A stretch of DNA of 64,000 nt, from the NCBI RefSeq assembly GCF_004798965.1, contig NZ_SDSD01000002.1, positions 1 through 64,000 of the forward strand, read 5' to 3'. This document shows, piece by piece, positions 53,668 to 62,705 of the stretch. The stretch is from Onishia niordana. Its GTDB lineage: Bacteria; Pseudomonadota; Gammaproteobacteria; Pseudomonadales; Halomonadaceae. The notes below the pieces were generated by a model that did no database searches, was not told the DNA's origin, and saw only the letters and a list, made by a program, of their open reading frames with translations. Positions within the stretch are counted from its first letter, which is position 1; the number at the start of each line of letters is the position of its first letter. The translations under genes were made by a program, and so were the position numbers.

Positions 53668-53839
53668 GGCAGTCTCCCCCTGAGATCTTTAGAAAAGGCA
53701 GTAGCAAATCGGTAAGGCTCCCAGTCTGTTGCGCGAAGGTCTGTTGCAGTAACGTGTGGTTAGAGAAAAAGTTTGAGCAATAAAAAATATAGCTGGCTTG
53801 AGCAATAAAATAGTGAACTGTTCCCTGTACGCGGCTCCA

Positions 53840-53880
53840 CGATCCGGGCAGCGACAGAGCTGCTCGGTTTGCCACGTAGC
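53840..53880 (+). pseudogene. Possible transposase N-terminal scrap
   Basis: One frame reads ELLGLPRSFWL before a stop, resembling the N-terminus of IS3-type OrfB (LLGLPRSTxY). The match is short and suggestive only. Confidence 0.25.
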
Positions 53881-53944
53881 TTCTGGTTGTAGGTCCGACT
53901 GTCAGCTCTCGCGCTCTTCTTCACTTCGGCGATCTTCAACAGCG

Positions 53945-54176
53945 GTCAAAGATGCCAATTCACCAGTCAGGCCTTCACCGACGTTCTGAAGACTCATGGC
54001 GTGACCATCAGCATGGACGGCAAGGGCTGCTACCGGGCAACATCTTCGTGGAGCGCCTCTGGCACAGATCGGTGGTCCACTTCACACGTTGTAAGTTTGT
54101 AACCAGACAGGTTGTATCTTATGTTGAGGCTTGGGCTGCCCCGCTGAATCCGCCCGATGAGATCTACCTTGGCTAA
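53945..54176 (+). pseudogene. IS3-family transposase remnant (OrfB fragment)
   Basis: The reading frame at 53945-54030 gives CQFTSQAFTDVLKTHGVTISMDGKGCYR, followed in another frame by NIFVERLW. These are two segments of the IS3-family DDE integrase. Before them, FNSGQR stands where NTDQG is expected, so the second catalytic aspartate is lost. A base is missing at CGGG-CAACATC (normally RDN), and the 3' part ends NPPDEIYLG as intact copies do. The element is dead, and no terminal inverted repeats were found. Confidence 0.7.
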
Positions 54177-54241
54177 CGGCTCCGCTCACTTGGTGCACGC
54201 CTTTGGTGCAGTTCCGAATTAACCAGCAAGGAGAAGCTCAA

Positions 54242-55549
54242 ATGCCGACAACGTCAGAAACTGAATTAGCTCCAGAAGTAGCAGCCTGGCTCGATCCAAC
54301 CATGGACTCGGTTCGTGGAACAGAAACGCCCAAGGATCCGAACAAAGGCTACATCGCCCTGCTTGGCTGGAGCGTCAATGCTATCAAGGCCGCGCAGAAG
54401 TTTGACCGCCGCTATATAGTGGTTGCTCCAGAATGGGCCGAGGATTTCTGCACGGCAAACAAGATACCTTTTATCTCTTGGGATTTTATCCGTCTCAATG
54501 ATCGCTCCATGGAGATTGCCGAAAGGCTGAAGGCGGAAGGCGTCGATGTAGCCATACCGTTGTTCGAGGAGACCGTTGAGTGGTCCGGTGCCATCAACTC
54601 AGTTCTTCTCGACAGCCCTCGCATGTACGGCCAGTCTATTCTGTTCCGTGACAAGGCTCTGATGAAGCGCCGTGCCCAGCTCGGTGGCATCCGCGTCGGG
54701 ATCTTCGAGGAAGCGCACGAGAAGGACGACATCGTTCGTTTCATGAAGCGCGTCAACCAGACACTGCTGAAGCTGGATGGTGACCCGGATGACCCGATCC
54801 ACGTCAAAGCGTTCGACAAAGCCGGTTGTCTGGGCCACCGAATGATTCGCACGCTAGAAGAAATCGACAATATCCCGGATGACGAATATCCCCTGCTAAT
54901 GGAAAGTCATCTGAGTGGCTGGGAATTTGCTGTCGAGGCCTGGATCCACGATGGCAAGATCCAGTTCCTTAATATTTCCGAATACGTAACGCTGGGCTAC
55001 TCGGTATTCGTACCGGCTACCGAGCAACTCGAGAGCTGGCGCAACGCGATCACCAAGCAGATCGAGCTGCTGATCAAAACCTTCGACATCAAATTCGGCT
55101 TGATTCATCCCGAGTACTTCGTCACTGCTGACGGCGAAATGTACTTTGGGGAGGTTGCATATCGTCCGCCCGGATTCAAGGCGTTCGAGCTGATTGAGCG
55201 AGCCTATGGATTTAGCGCGTACCAGGCCTCAATGTTGGTGTTCGATCCCAAGAGTACCAAAGAAGAAGTCGATAACTTCTTCCCTAAGGAAGTAGTCGAT
55301 GCGAAAGGCTACGCTGGTTGCTTCGGTGTGTATCCGCGGCGTCGTGTGGTTAGCAAACTGGAAATGCCCAAAGAAACGATTGAGCATCCCTACTTCGAGT
55401 CTCACGAATTGGTCGCGCCGACAGAAGAGACGGTTCCTGACCGGTCAGCCTTCGGAACGCATTGGGGCCTGGTCTTCTTCTTTGGTGACGACCCCATCAA
55501 GATGCGGGACCTGCTGAAATCTCAGGAAGACTTGGACTTCTATGTCTAA
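54242..55549 (+). CDS. ATP-grasp ligase, copy B
   Basis: The 435-residue protein is a close paralogue of copy A at 42586. It has the same Rossmann-like start (KGYIALLGWS), ATP-lid segment (LMESHLSGWEFAVEAWIHDG) and metal site (GEVAYRPPG). A 37-residue N-terminal extension (PTTSETELAPEVAAWLDPTMDS) is extra. AAGGAG lies 8 bases before the ATG at 54242. It has no papain-like gene beside it. An IS3 remnant is immediately upstream, and GC content appears lower, so it may have been acquired or duplicated by transposition. Redundancy or a different substrate cannot be decided. Confidence 0.85.
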   Translation: MPTTSETELAPEVAAWLDPTMDSVRGTETPKDPNKGYIALLGWSVNAIKAAQKFDRRYIVVAPEWAEDFCTANKIPFISWDFIRLNDRSMEIAERLKAEGVDVAIPLFEETVEWSGAINSVLLDSPRMYGQSILFRDKALMKRRAQLGGIRVGIFEEAHEKDDIVRFMKRVNQTLLKLDGDPDDPIHVKAFDKAGCLGHRMIRTLEEIDNIPDDEYPLLMESHLSGWEFAVEAWIHDGKIQFLNISEYVTLGYSVFVPATEQLESWRNAITKQIELLIKTFDIKFGLIHPEYFVTADGEMYFGEVAYRPPGFKAFELIERAYGFSAYQASMLVFDPKSTKEEVDNFFPKEVVDAKGYAGCFGVYPRRRVVSKLEMPKETIEHPYFESHELVAPTEETVPDRSAFGTHWGLVFFFGDDPIKMRDLLKSQEDLDFYV

Positions 55550-55596
55550 AAGTTAAGCGTAGGGTCCCCGATGATCCATTGAGCCATAGGAGTGAT

Positions 55597-55615
55597 CCCT
55601 TGCTAGCAGCAAGGG
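55597..55615 (+). terminator. Hairpin after ATP-grasp copy B
   Basis: A perfect 8-bp stem (CCCTTGCT and AGCAAGGG) with a 3-base AGC loop lies 47 bp after the stop codon. It lacks a T-tract. Confidence 0.35.
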
Positions 55616-55676
55616 AGCTTCTACAGCAATGCCTTCGAGAGCAAATTCATGGGACCTTTTTTCTAGCTGCACAGAA

Positions 55677-56858
55677 CTAGAGCGACTGCCCGCAGGCAAC
55701 GCCCGACGCCCAGGCCCACTGGAAATTATAGCCGCCCAGTTCGCCAGTCACATCCAGCACTTCGCCGATGAAACGCAACTGGGGTAGCCCATTGACGGCA
55801 AACGTCTTCGACGACACCTCATGGGTGTCAACGCCGCCCATGGTGACCTCGGCGGTGCGCCAGCCTTCGGTGCCCGCGGGTTTAATGCGCCAGTGGTTAA
55901 GGCGGCCTTGCCACGCCTCGAGGCGTGCATTGGAGAGTTCCGCCAGCGGGGCATCATCTGCGTACCACTCATTCAGTGCCTGGGCAAAGCGCTTGGGAAA
56001 GCGCTCACCTAGCCAGGTCGAGACACGCCGTTTGGGCGTTTTACGGCGCGCCTGGGCCATCGCCTCGAAGGCGCTTTCTCCCGCCAACAAATCTATCTCG
56101 AGCTCGTCGCCCGTTTGCCAGTAGCTTGATATCTGCAGCATGGCCGGGCCGGAGAGCCCGCGGTGGGTAAACAGCATCGGCTCACGGTAGCTGCCTTCTC
56201 GACACCTCACCGCCACATCGCAGCTGACCCCGGAAAGATCCGCCACGCGCTCCTTCCATTGCGATGTCAGGGTGAAGGGCACCAGTGCTGCCCGGGTATC
56301 GGTGACCGCGAGTCCGAATTGGCGGGCGATGTCATAGCCAAAACCACTGGCCCCCATGCTGGGAATCGACAGACCGCCGGTTGCGATCACCACGGCGCCC
56401 GTGTCGATGCGCCCGCGAGACGTCTCTAGCCGCATGCCCTCGCCCTGACGCTCGATGGAATCGATGCGCGTCTTCAGCGCGACCTCGACACCAGCCCATT
56501 CGCACTCGGTAAGCAGCAGGCGAACGATGTCCTTGGCAGAATCAGCACAGAACAGCTGCCCGGGCGCCTTTTCAACGTACTCGACGCCATGGCGCTCGAC
56601 GAGCTCAACAAAGTGCTCAGGCCGGTAACGCTTGAGTGCCGAGATACAGAAATGCGGGTTGCCAGAAAAGAAGTTGCCGGGACTCGTCGCCGTGTTGGTG
56701 AAATTGCAGCGCCCGCCCCCCGACATCAGGATCTTCTTGCCGGCCTTGTTGGCATGATCGAGCAGCAGCACGCGCTGGCCAGCGTAGCCAGCGGTCAGCG
56801 CGCACATCAGCCCGGCCGCACCGGCACCGATCACGACCACATCGGGTTGGGAAGTCAT
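55677..56858 (-). CDS. HI0933/YhiN family flavoprotein
   Basis: The 393-residue protein has an FAD-binding Rossmann fold (VVVIGAGAAGLMCALTAGYAG) and the family marks GKKILMSGGGRCNFTNT, VIATGGLSIPSMGASGFGYDIA and a final FAD loop GGYNFQWAWASG. The function of the family is not established; an NAD(P)-linked oxidoreductase is likely. It is cytoplasmic, with its own promoter upstream and no operon partner. Confidence 0.9.
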   Translation of the reverse strand: MTSQPDVVVIGAGAAGLMCALTAGYAGQRVLLLDHANKAGKKILMSGGGRCNFTNTATSPGNFFSGNPHFCISALKRYRPEHFVELVERHGVEYVEKAPGQLFCADSAKDIVRLLLTECEWAGVEVALKTRIDSIERQGEGMRLETSRGRIDTGAVVIATGGLSIPSMGASGFGYDIARQFGLAVTDTRAALVPFTLTSQWKERVADLSGVSCDVAVRCREGSYREPMLFTHRGLSGPAMLQISSYWQTGDELEIDLLAGESAFEAMAQARRKTPKRRVSTWLGERFPKRFAQALNEWYADDAPLAELSNARLEAWQGRLNHWRIKPAGTEGWRTAEVTMGGVDTHEVSSKTFAVNGLPQLRFIGEVLDVTGELGGYNFQWAWASGVACGQSL

Positions 56859-57174
56859 GCAGCATTACCCTTTACTTTAAAACCATGAAACGAGGTCGAG
56901 ATGGTACCAGAGCGTCAGGTTGCGCAGGAGATCTTCCAAATAAAGCTACTTTGATGACAAGGCTCCCAAGGCCATCAAGCATCCTGCCGCCTATCCCGCC
57001 GTCACATTGCCTTATGCATACGTCGCGTATAAGGTGTGTATAGCTTTTGAAAAACCTAACCCCATCGTTGTCCGCTATCTATGCCGACACCGGTCTTGGC
57101 GGTGTCATGCAGCTGGTCTCTGATGGGCAATCGCCTTATTTGCCCCTAATCCCCAACCGAGAGGTGTCGCCTTA
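56859..57174. promoter_or_regulatory. RND efflux promoter region with inverted repeats
   Basis: This 316-bp space contains CCTTAT...ATAAGG at 57010-57034, with an inner ATACG-TCG-CGTAT repeat. It overlaps a possible TTGCCT/TATAAG promoter, so repressor control of the efflux operon is likely. A second hairpin (GACACCG/CGGTGTC, 57086-57106) lies in the leader. No regulator gene is nearby. Confidence 0.4.
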
Positions 57175-58317
57175 ATGCCCTCTTCCTTGCCAAGGATTGC
57201 CCCCCGATGGTGGCTTCGCTGCGCGCACCTTACCTTGGGATGGTTGCTGCTCCTGATGGCCCTAACCCCCACCTTGGCTCAGGCACAGGATGCCAGCAGC
57301 ACGGTCATCGCCAGCCGCGCTGACACTCGTATCTGGTCGGATCAGCTATCGGCGCTGGGCACTCTGAAAGCCGATGAAAGCGTCACCCTGTCGGCGACCG
57401 TGACCGAGATCGTCAGTGAGGTGAGCTTCGAGGATGGTCAGAACGTGGCAGCCGGTGACGTGCTGATCCGTCTCGAAGACGGCGAGGAACAGGCCCAGCT
57501 GCGCGCGGCCCAGGCGCTGCGCGACGAACGGCGCAATGCGCTGTCTCGTGCAAGCCAACTACAAGCCCGCAACCTAGCGCCCAGGGCCAATGTCGAGGAT
57601 AGCCGGGCGCAACTTAGGCAGGTCGAGGCACAGATAGACGAGATCGAGGCACGTCTGGCGGCGCATCAGCTACGCGCTCCCTTTGCTGGGGAGGTCGGCT
57701 TTCGCGATATCAGTGTCGGGAGCCTGGTCACGCCGGGCATGGCACTACTGACCCTGGATAAGCTCGATGTCGTGAAACTCGATTTTCAGGTACCCGAGAG
57801 CCGCATCGCGCTGCTGTCACAGGGGTTACCGCTCACGGCCAAGAGCTCGGCTTATCCTGGGACACGCTTTGAGGGCCAGATTGCCAGTATCGGTACGCGC
57901 ATCGAGCCGGTCAGCCGTAGCATCACGGTTCGCGCCAAGCTTGCCAACGACGAGCGCCGATTGCGCCCCGGCATGCTGATGGAAGTGACGCTCGACGGCG
58001 CGTCACGCCAGGCGCTGGTGATACCCGAAGCCGCCTTGATACCCGAGGGGCGTCGCCAATCGCTGCTGGTGATCGATGAAGCGGAGATGATCGCGCATCA
58101 GCGCAATGTGACCATCGGCGCTCGGCGTGCCGGCCGCGTCGAAATCCTAGACGGCTTGCGTGATGGCGACCTGGTGGTGATCCATGGCAGCCAGGCCACT
58201 CGCGATGGACAGGCCGTGAAGGTACTGGGCATCGTCGATGACTCCACGACCGTTGCGGACATCCTTCAACGCAGTCGGCCAGCCACGGGCCGTTCGACCA
58301 TGGCGGATGACGCCTGA
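57175..58317 (+). CDS. RND efflux periplasmic adaptor
   Basis: The 380-residue membrane-fusion protein has a signal segment (residues ~20-38, LGWLLLLMALTPTLAQAQ) and a lipoyl-like domain (SEVSFEDGQNVAAGDVLIRLED). A helical hairpin (~95-150), then beta-barrel and proximal domains follow. It links the inner-membrane pump at 58317 to an outer-membrane channel not encoded here. Its stop overlaps the pump start as TGATG. It is MexH-like. Drug range is unknown. Confidence 0.92.
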   Translation: MPSSLPRIAPRWWLRCAHLTLGWLLLLMALTPTLAQAQDASSTVIASRADTRIWSDQLSALGTLKADESVTLSATVTEIVSEVSFEDGQNVAAGDVLIRLEDGEEQAQLRAAQALRDERRNALSRASQLQARNLAPRANVEDSRAQLRQVEAQIDEIEARLAAHQLRAPFAGEVGFRDISVGSLVTPGMALLTLDKLDVVKLDFQVPESRIALLSQGLPLTAKSSAYPGTRFEGQIASIGTRIEPVSRSITVRAKLANDERRLRPGMLMEVTLDGASRQALVIPEAALIPEGRRQSLLVIDEAEMIAHQRNVTIGARRAGRVEILDGLRDGDLVVIHGSQATRDGQAVKVLGIVDDSTTVADILQRSRPATGRSTMADDA

Positions 58318-61300
58318 TGCGTTTGTCCGATATCGCCGTCCAACGCCCGGTACTGGCAACCGTTCTGGCCGCGCTGATCGTGGCCTTCGGCCTGCTGGCC
58401 CTCGAGCGTCTACCGCTACAGGAATACCCGGCCATCGACCCGCCCATCGTCAGCGTCGACACGCGCTACCCGGGGGCATCAGCGAGCGTCGTCGAGACTC
58501 GTATCACCCAGGTGCTCGAGGATCGAATCTCCGGTATCGAGGGTATCCAGACCATCAGTTCCTCAAGCCAGGATGGCGAATCCGAGATCACGGTCGAATT
58601 CGGCCTCGATCAGGATATCGACGCCGCCGCCAACGACATGCGTGACCGTATCTCAGGAGCCAGAGGCAACCTGCCGGATGAGGCCGAGCCGCCGGAAATC
58701 CAGAAGGCCGACAGCAGCTCGGAAGTCGTGGTGTGGTTGAGCCTGTCGGGAGAAGGCTATTCGATGACCGAGCTCACCGACTATGCCAACCGTTATCTGG
58801 TCGATCGGCTGTCGGTACAACCCGGCGTCTCGCAGGTCCGGGTCGGCGGCGGGCGCGACTACGCCATGCGCATCTGGCTCGACCGCCATGCCCTGGCCGC
58901 CCGCAACCTGAGCGTCGGCGATGTCGAGGATGCCCTGCGCGACGAAAACGTCGAACTCCCCGGCGGCGCCATTACTTCCAAGGATCGCCAGTTCGTGGTC
59001 CGCCTGCCGCGAAGCTTCTCGACTGCCGACGACTTTCAAAGGCTGGTGCTTTCCGAAGGCGCCGATGGCTATCTGGTAAGGCTTGGCGATGTTGCTCGCG
59101 TCGAGGTCGGTGCTGTCGAGGAGCGCACCGTCTTTCGCGGCAACGGCGTGCCGATGGTGGGGCTTGGCATGATCAAGCAATCCACCGCCAATGTGCTGGA
59201 ACTTTCACAGGGCGTGCGCGCCGAGCTGGAGCGCCTACAGAAAACACTGCCCGAGGGGCTGAGCCTGCGCCTCAACTTCGATGCCTCGGTGTTCGTGTCG
59301 GGCGCCATCAGTCAGGTGGTAATGACCCTGTTTATCGCCATGGGCCTGGTGGTCGTGGTGATTTTCCTCTTCCTTGGCAACCTGCGCACGACCCTGATAC
59401 CCGCGGTCACGGTGCCGATCGCGGTGATCGGCACCTTCATGGCGCTGGCAGTATTCGGCTTCACCATCAACCTGCTGACGCTGCTGGCCCTGGTATTGGC
59501 CATCGGCCTGATCGTCGATGACGCGATCGTGGTACTCGAAAACATCCATCGCCGTATGCAGCAGTATGGCGAGACACCGCTGGTGGCGGCATTTCGCGGC
59601 AGTCGCCAGATTGCCTTTGCGGTTATCGCAACGACATTGGTGCTGGTAGCCGTCTTCGTGCCGCTGAGTTTTCTGCAGGGAGACATCGGCCGCCTGTTCG
59701 GCGAATTTGCGCTGACCCTCTCCGCCGCTGTCGCCATCTCGAGCCTATTGGCGCTGACGCTGACACCGATGATGGCATCCAAGCTGCTCAGCCCCGGCAT
59801 GCACGAGAGTCGCCTGGCCCTCGGTGTCCAGCGCCTGCTGGAATTCAGCCAGCGTATCTACCGTGCGGTACTGATCCGCGCCCTCAAACTGCGTCTGCTG
59901 GTCGCCGCGCTATTTTTGGCGGTGCTGGGCGGCGCCAGCTGGCTCGCGGTGGAACTGCCCAGTGAATACACACCCAAGGAGGATCGCGGCAACTTCTTCC
60001 TGGTCGTCAACGGCCCACCCGGTGCCAGCTACGACTACATGCTCGATTACATGAACGAGATCGAAGCCCGACTGCTGCCGTTGATCGAGACCGGCGATGT
60101 TGACCGGGTGCTGATCCGGGCGCCCCGGGGCTATGGCAACATCGAGACCTTCAATGATGGCTTCGCCATTATCGGCCTGACCGATTGGGGCGAGCGTCGC
60201 TCGGCCTGGGCGATCATGGACGAGGTACGCAGCCGGCTTTCGGGCCTGCCCGGGGTCCGCGCCTTTCCGGTGATGCGCCAGGGATTCGGTGGCCGCGTCG
60301 AGAAACCCGTGCAATTCGTGCTCGGTGGCGGCACCTACGAGGAGCTTGCCGAGTGGCGCGACCGCCTGATCGCGCATGTCCGCGCCGACAATCCGCGCCT
60401 GACCGGGCTCGATAGCGACTACGACGAAACCCAGCCTCAGCTTCGGGTGGATATCGACTACCCGCGGGCCGCCGAACTCGGCGTCACCGTCAGCGAGATC
60501 GGCCGCACCCTCGAGACGCTGCTAGGCGGTCGCAACGTGACCCGCTACGTGGATGATGGCGAGGAATACGAGGTGATACTGGAAGGCAACCCCAGCGATA
60601 CGCGAAGCCCAAGCTCGCTGGACAGCATTCAGGTGCGCTCGGCCCGCAGTGGTGAGCTGATTCCGCTGGCAAGCCTGGTAACGCTAACTGACTTCGCCGG
60701 CGCCAGCACCCTCAATCGCTTCAACCGCATCCGCGCCATCACCCTTGAAGCCGAGCTCGCCGAAGGCTATCCCCTCGGCGAGGCGCTTTCCTATCTGCAG
60801 GCAAGCGTTGACGAGGTCCTGCCGGCAGAAGCGCAGACCGACCTCAAGGGCGCCTCACGCGACTTCAGGCAGGCAAGCGGCGCGACTTCCTTCCTCCTGG
60901 CACTCGGTGTGCTGGTGGTGTTCCTGGTGCTGGCAGCCCAGTTCGAGAGCTTCATACACCCCCTGGTGATCATGTTCACGGTGCCGCTGGCGCTGTGCGG
61001 TGCCCTGCTGGGGCTCTACGTTGCCGGACAGTCGCTTAACCTGTACAGCCAGGTGGGACTTGTCATGCTGATTGGGTTGGCCGCCAAGAACGGCATCCTG
61101 ATCGTCGAGTTTGCCAACCAGCTGCGCGACCAGGGCAGCGCCTTCCGCGACGCCTTGATCGATGCCTCGGTGACCCGCTTACGGCCGATTCTGATGACTG
61201 CCGTGACCACCATGGCCGGCGCCGTGCCATTGATTCTCTCTAGCGGACCGGGCGCTGAAACGCGAATGGTGATCGGCATCGTGATTCTCAGCGGTGTCGC

Positions 61301-61415
61301 CGCCGCCACGGTTTTCACTCTGTTGGTAGTGCCGGTCGCTTATGACCTGCTGGCCAGGCGCACAGGCTCACCCCAGGCGGTCGCCCAGCGTCTGGCCCAC
61401 GAGATGGCGCCCTGA
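58317..61415 (+). CDS. RND multidrug efflux permease
   Basis: The 1032-residue pump is a hydrophobe/amphiphile efflux-1 RND protein. It has 12 membrane helices, two large periplasmic loops and the proton-relay aspartates in helix 4 (GLIVDDAIVVLENIHRRM). Other marks are the N-terminal RPVLATVLAALIVAFGLLALERLPLQEYP and the mirror-image second half (IGLAAKNGILIVEFANQLRDQG). With the adaptor and a shared outer-membrane channel it would expel drugs or signals using the proton gradient. No regulator is next to it. Confidence 0.94.
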   Translation: MRLSDIAVQRPVLATVLAALIVAFGLLALERLPLQEYPAIDPPIVSVDTRYPGASASVVETRITQVLEDRISGIEGIQTISSSSQDGESEITVEFGLDQDIDAAANDMRDRISGARGNLPDEAEPPEIQKADSSSEVVVWLSLSGEGYSMTELTDYANRYLVDRLSVQPGVSQVRVGGGRDYAMRIWLDRHALAARNLSVGDVEDALRDENVELPGGAITSKDRQFVVRLPRSFSTADDFQRLVLSEGADGYLVRLGDVARVEVGAVEERTVFRGNGVPMVGLGMIKQSTANVLELSQGVRAELERLQKTLPEGLSLRLNFDASVFVSGAISQVVMTLFIAMGLVVVVIFLFLGNLRTTLIPAVTVPIAVIGTFMALAVFGFTINLLTLLALVLAIGLIVDDAIVVLENIHRRMQQYGETPLVAAFRGSRQIAFAVIATTLVLVAVFVPLSFLQGDIGRLFGEFALTLSAAVAISSLLALTLTPMMASKLLSPGMHESRLALGVQRLLEFSQRIYRAVLIRALKLRLLVAALFLAVLGGASWLAVELPSEYTPKEDRGNFFLVVNGPPGASYDYMLDYMNEIEARLLPLIETGDVDRVLIRAPRGYGNIETFNDGFAIIGLTDWGERRSAWAIMDEVRSRLSGLPGVRAFPVMRQGFGGRVEKPVQFVLGGGTYEELAEWRDRLIAHVRADNPRLTGLDSDYDETQPQLRVDIDYPRAAELGVTVSEIGRTLETLLGGRNVTRYVDDGEEYEVILEGNPSDTRSPSSLDSIQVRSARSGELIPLASLVTLTDFAGASTLNRFNRIRAITLEAELAEGYPLGEALSYLQASVDEVLPAEAQTDLKGASRDFRQASGATSFLLALGVLVVFLVLAAQFESFIHPLVIMFTVPLALCGALLGLYVAGQSLNLYSQVGLVMLIGLAAKNGILIVEFANQLRDQGSAFRDALIDASVTRLRPILMTAVTTMAGAVPLILSSGPGAETRMVIGIVILSGVAAATVFTLLVVPVAYDLLARRTGSPQAVAQRLAHEMAP

Positions 61416-61527
61416 TGACAAGGCCACAGGTTAAAGACCCGGACGTGACGACTGCTATGCTCAAGGGAGAATTCGTCTTTCGCACACTTGGCAGGACGAT
61501 ATCGCCACAGCCGATAGGAGTAATGAC

Positions 61528-61944
61528 ATGATCGAATTACTGCCCAGCGAAGCCAACCACGTAGTCGCACTACGTGCCAGTGGACGGGTGAACGCCGATG
61601 ACCTGCAGCAAGCCATCGACGCCGTCGAGGCCCTGAAGAAGACCCATTCGCGCGTCAGCCTCTACGTAGAAATCGATGAGATGCGCTGGATGACGCTGTC
61701 GGCCATCATGCGCGACCTGGGTTATGGTCTGACCCAGATCGGCGATATAGAACATTATTACCGTGCCGCCCTGGTCACCGACCATGACTGGCTGCGACCG
61801 CTGGTGTCTATCGAGAATCAGCTCTTCAAGCCGCTCGAGGTGCGCGTCTTCGGTACCCACCACAGGGACGAGGCCAAGGAATGGGTTCGCCAACTACCAC
61901 AGGCACCCGAGACCGCCGACACCGACAGCGCAGAAGCCGGTTAG
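61528..61944 (+). CDS. SpoIIAA-like (STAS-type) protein
   Basis: The 138-residue protein fits the SpoIIAA-like family: IELLPSEANHVVALRASGRVNADDLQQAID, then VSLYVEIDEMRWMTLSAIMRDL and a final HHRDEAKEWVR. Function is unknown; some members are proposed to bind lipid or hydrophobic ligands. It has its own leader of 112 bp after the efflux genes and an AGGAG ahead of the start. No phosphatase partner lies nearby. Confidence 0.85.
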   Translation: MIELLPSEANHVVALRASGRVNADDLQQAIDAVEALKKTHSRVSLYVEIDEMRWMTLSAIMRDLGYGLTQIGDIEHYYRAALVTDHDWLRPLVSIENQLFKPLEVRVFGTHHRDEAKEWVRQLPQAPETADTDSAEAG

Positions 61945-62008
61945 AAATTAGCTCGTTTGGGCGCCGCTCGTTAAGGCTCGGCTTAACTAGCAAACCGGCC
62001 TTAATGGC

Positions 62009-62440
62009 TCAGCACTCTCCCAACCGCTGGGCCTCGATCGTGCTGTGCATCCTTATCGCCCCCATCTGCGTGGTGGTTTCCACGTCTACGCGCCCCTTGG
62101 CCCGCTCGCCAAGGAACAGAAGGTTGCCATCGATACTCGCCTCGCCGCCGTTACCCCGACAGATCATTCGGTAATCCATGCGCTGTTGATTGCTGGTCGA
62201 CTCGATCAGCTCACAGCCCTCCTGCTCCTGAATAAGGGAGCGTTGAGCATCGGCAATATCGGCCTTCGTCAGGCATTCCTGATGGGATTCCGTCTGATCG
62301 GGAATCGGCAGGTCGCCCTCGACTTTGGTCACACTATTGAACTCCCACATGCCGGGCACCAGATCCGGCGTACTCTCCTGAGCGAGCAGCGTGGCAGATG
62401 ACATCAGCAAGACGAGAGCGAGTGGCAAAACAGGCGACAT
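62009..62440 (-). CDS. DUF3617 family periplasmic protein
   Basis: The 143-residue precursor has a signal peptide (residues 1-21, ALVLLMSSATLLAQ). The DUF3617 core follows with LVPGMWEFNSVTKVEGDLP, QECLTKADI and GNGGEASIDGNLLFLGERAKG. Four cysteines could form two disulphides. The family has no known activity. It converges on the SpoIIAA-like gene and diverges from metY. Confidence 0.88.
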   Translation of the reverse strand: MSPVLPLALVLLMSSATLLAQESTPDLVPGMWEFNSVTKVEGDLPIPDQTESHQECLTKADIADAQRSLIQEQEGCELIESTSNQQRMDYRMICRGNGGEASIDGNLLFLGERAKGRVDVETTTQMGAIRMHSTIEAQRLGEC

Positions 62441-62705
62441 GGCAACGACTCCAGAAAGGGTGGTCTTTCAAGCGTAGACCAGAGTGCCTGCAGCAGGCCG
62501 ACGCGAGCACCTAATAAAGCTGTTTCCTCTAAAACCGTTTCCCCACCAGGCCGCTGAGATTGCCCCGTCAACCGATGCGGCCGATGAACTGTTGGGCTGC
62601 GTTGACCCGTTATAAGCGAAAGTCCAAAAGCGTTGGTAGCATGCATTGAGGGCTGCCCTGCTATGCTGTCATTCACCCTTCAGTCATCATTTTTCAGGAT
62701 GCGTC

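Larger units (their letters stand above)
53668..54241. other. Gene-free region with transposase remnant
   Basis: This 574-bp space holds two 13-bp direct repeats (TTGAGCAATAAAA at 53773-53785 and 53798-53810) and a degenerate IS3-type transposase (53945-54176). No intact gene was found. Its base composition is lower in GC than its neighbours. Confidence 0.7.

Noticed and set aside
53798..53989. A small gene on the plus strand
   Set aside because: No ribosome binding site and it overlaps the transposase remnant in another frame.
62441..62705. SAM riboswitch before metY
   Set aside because: I looked for the conserved paired core and could not find it; the leader shows no clear stem set.
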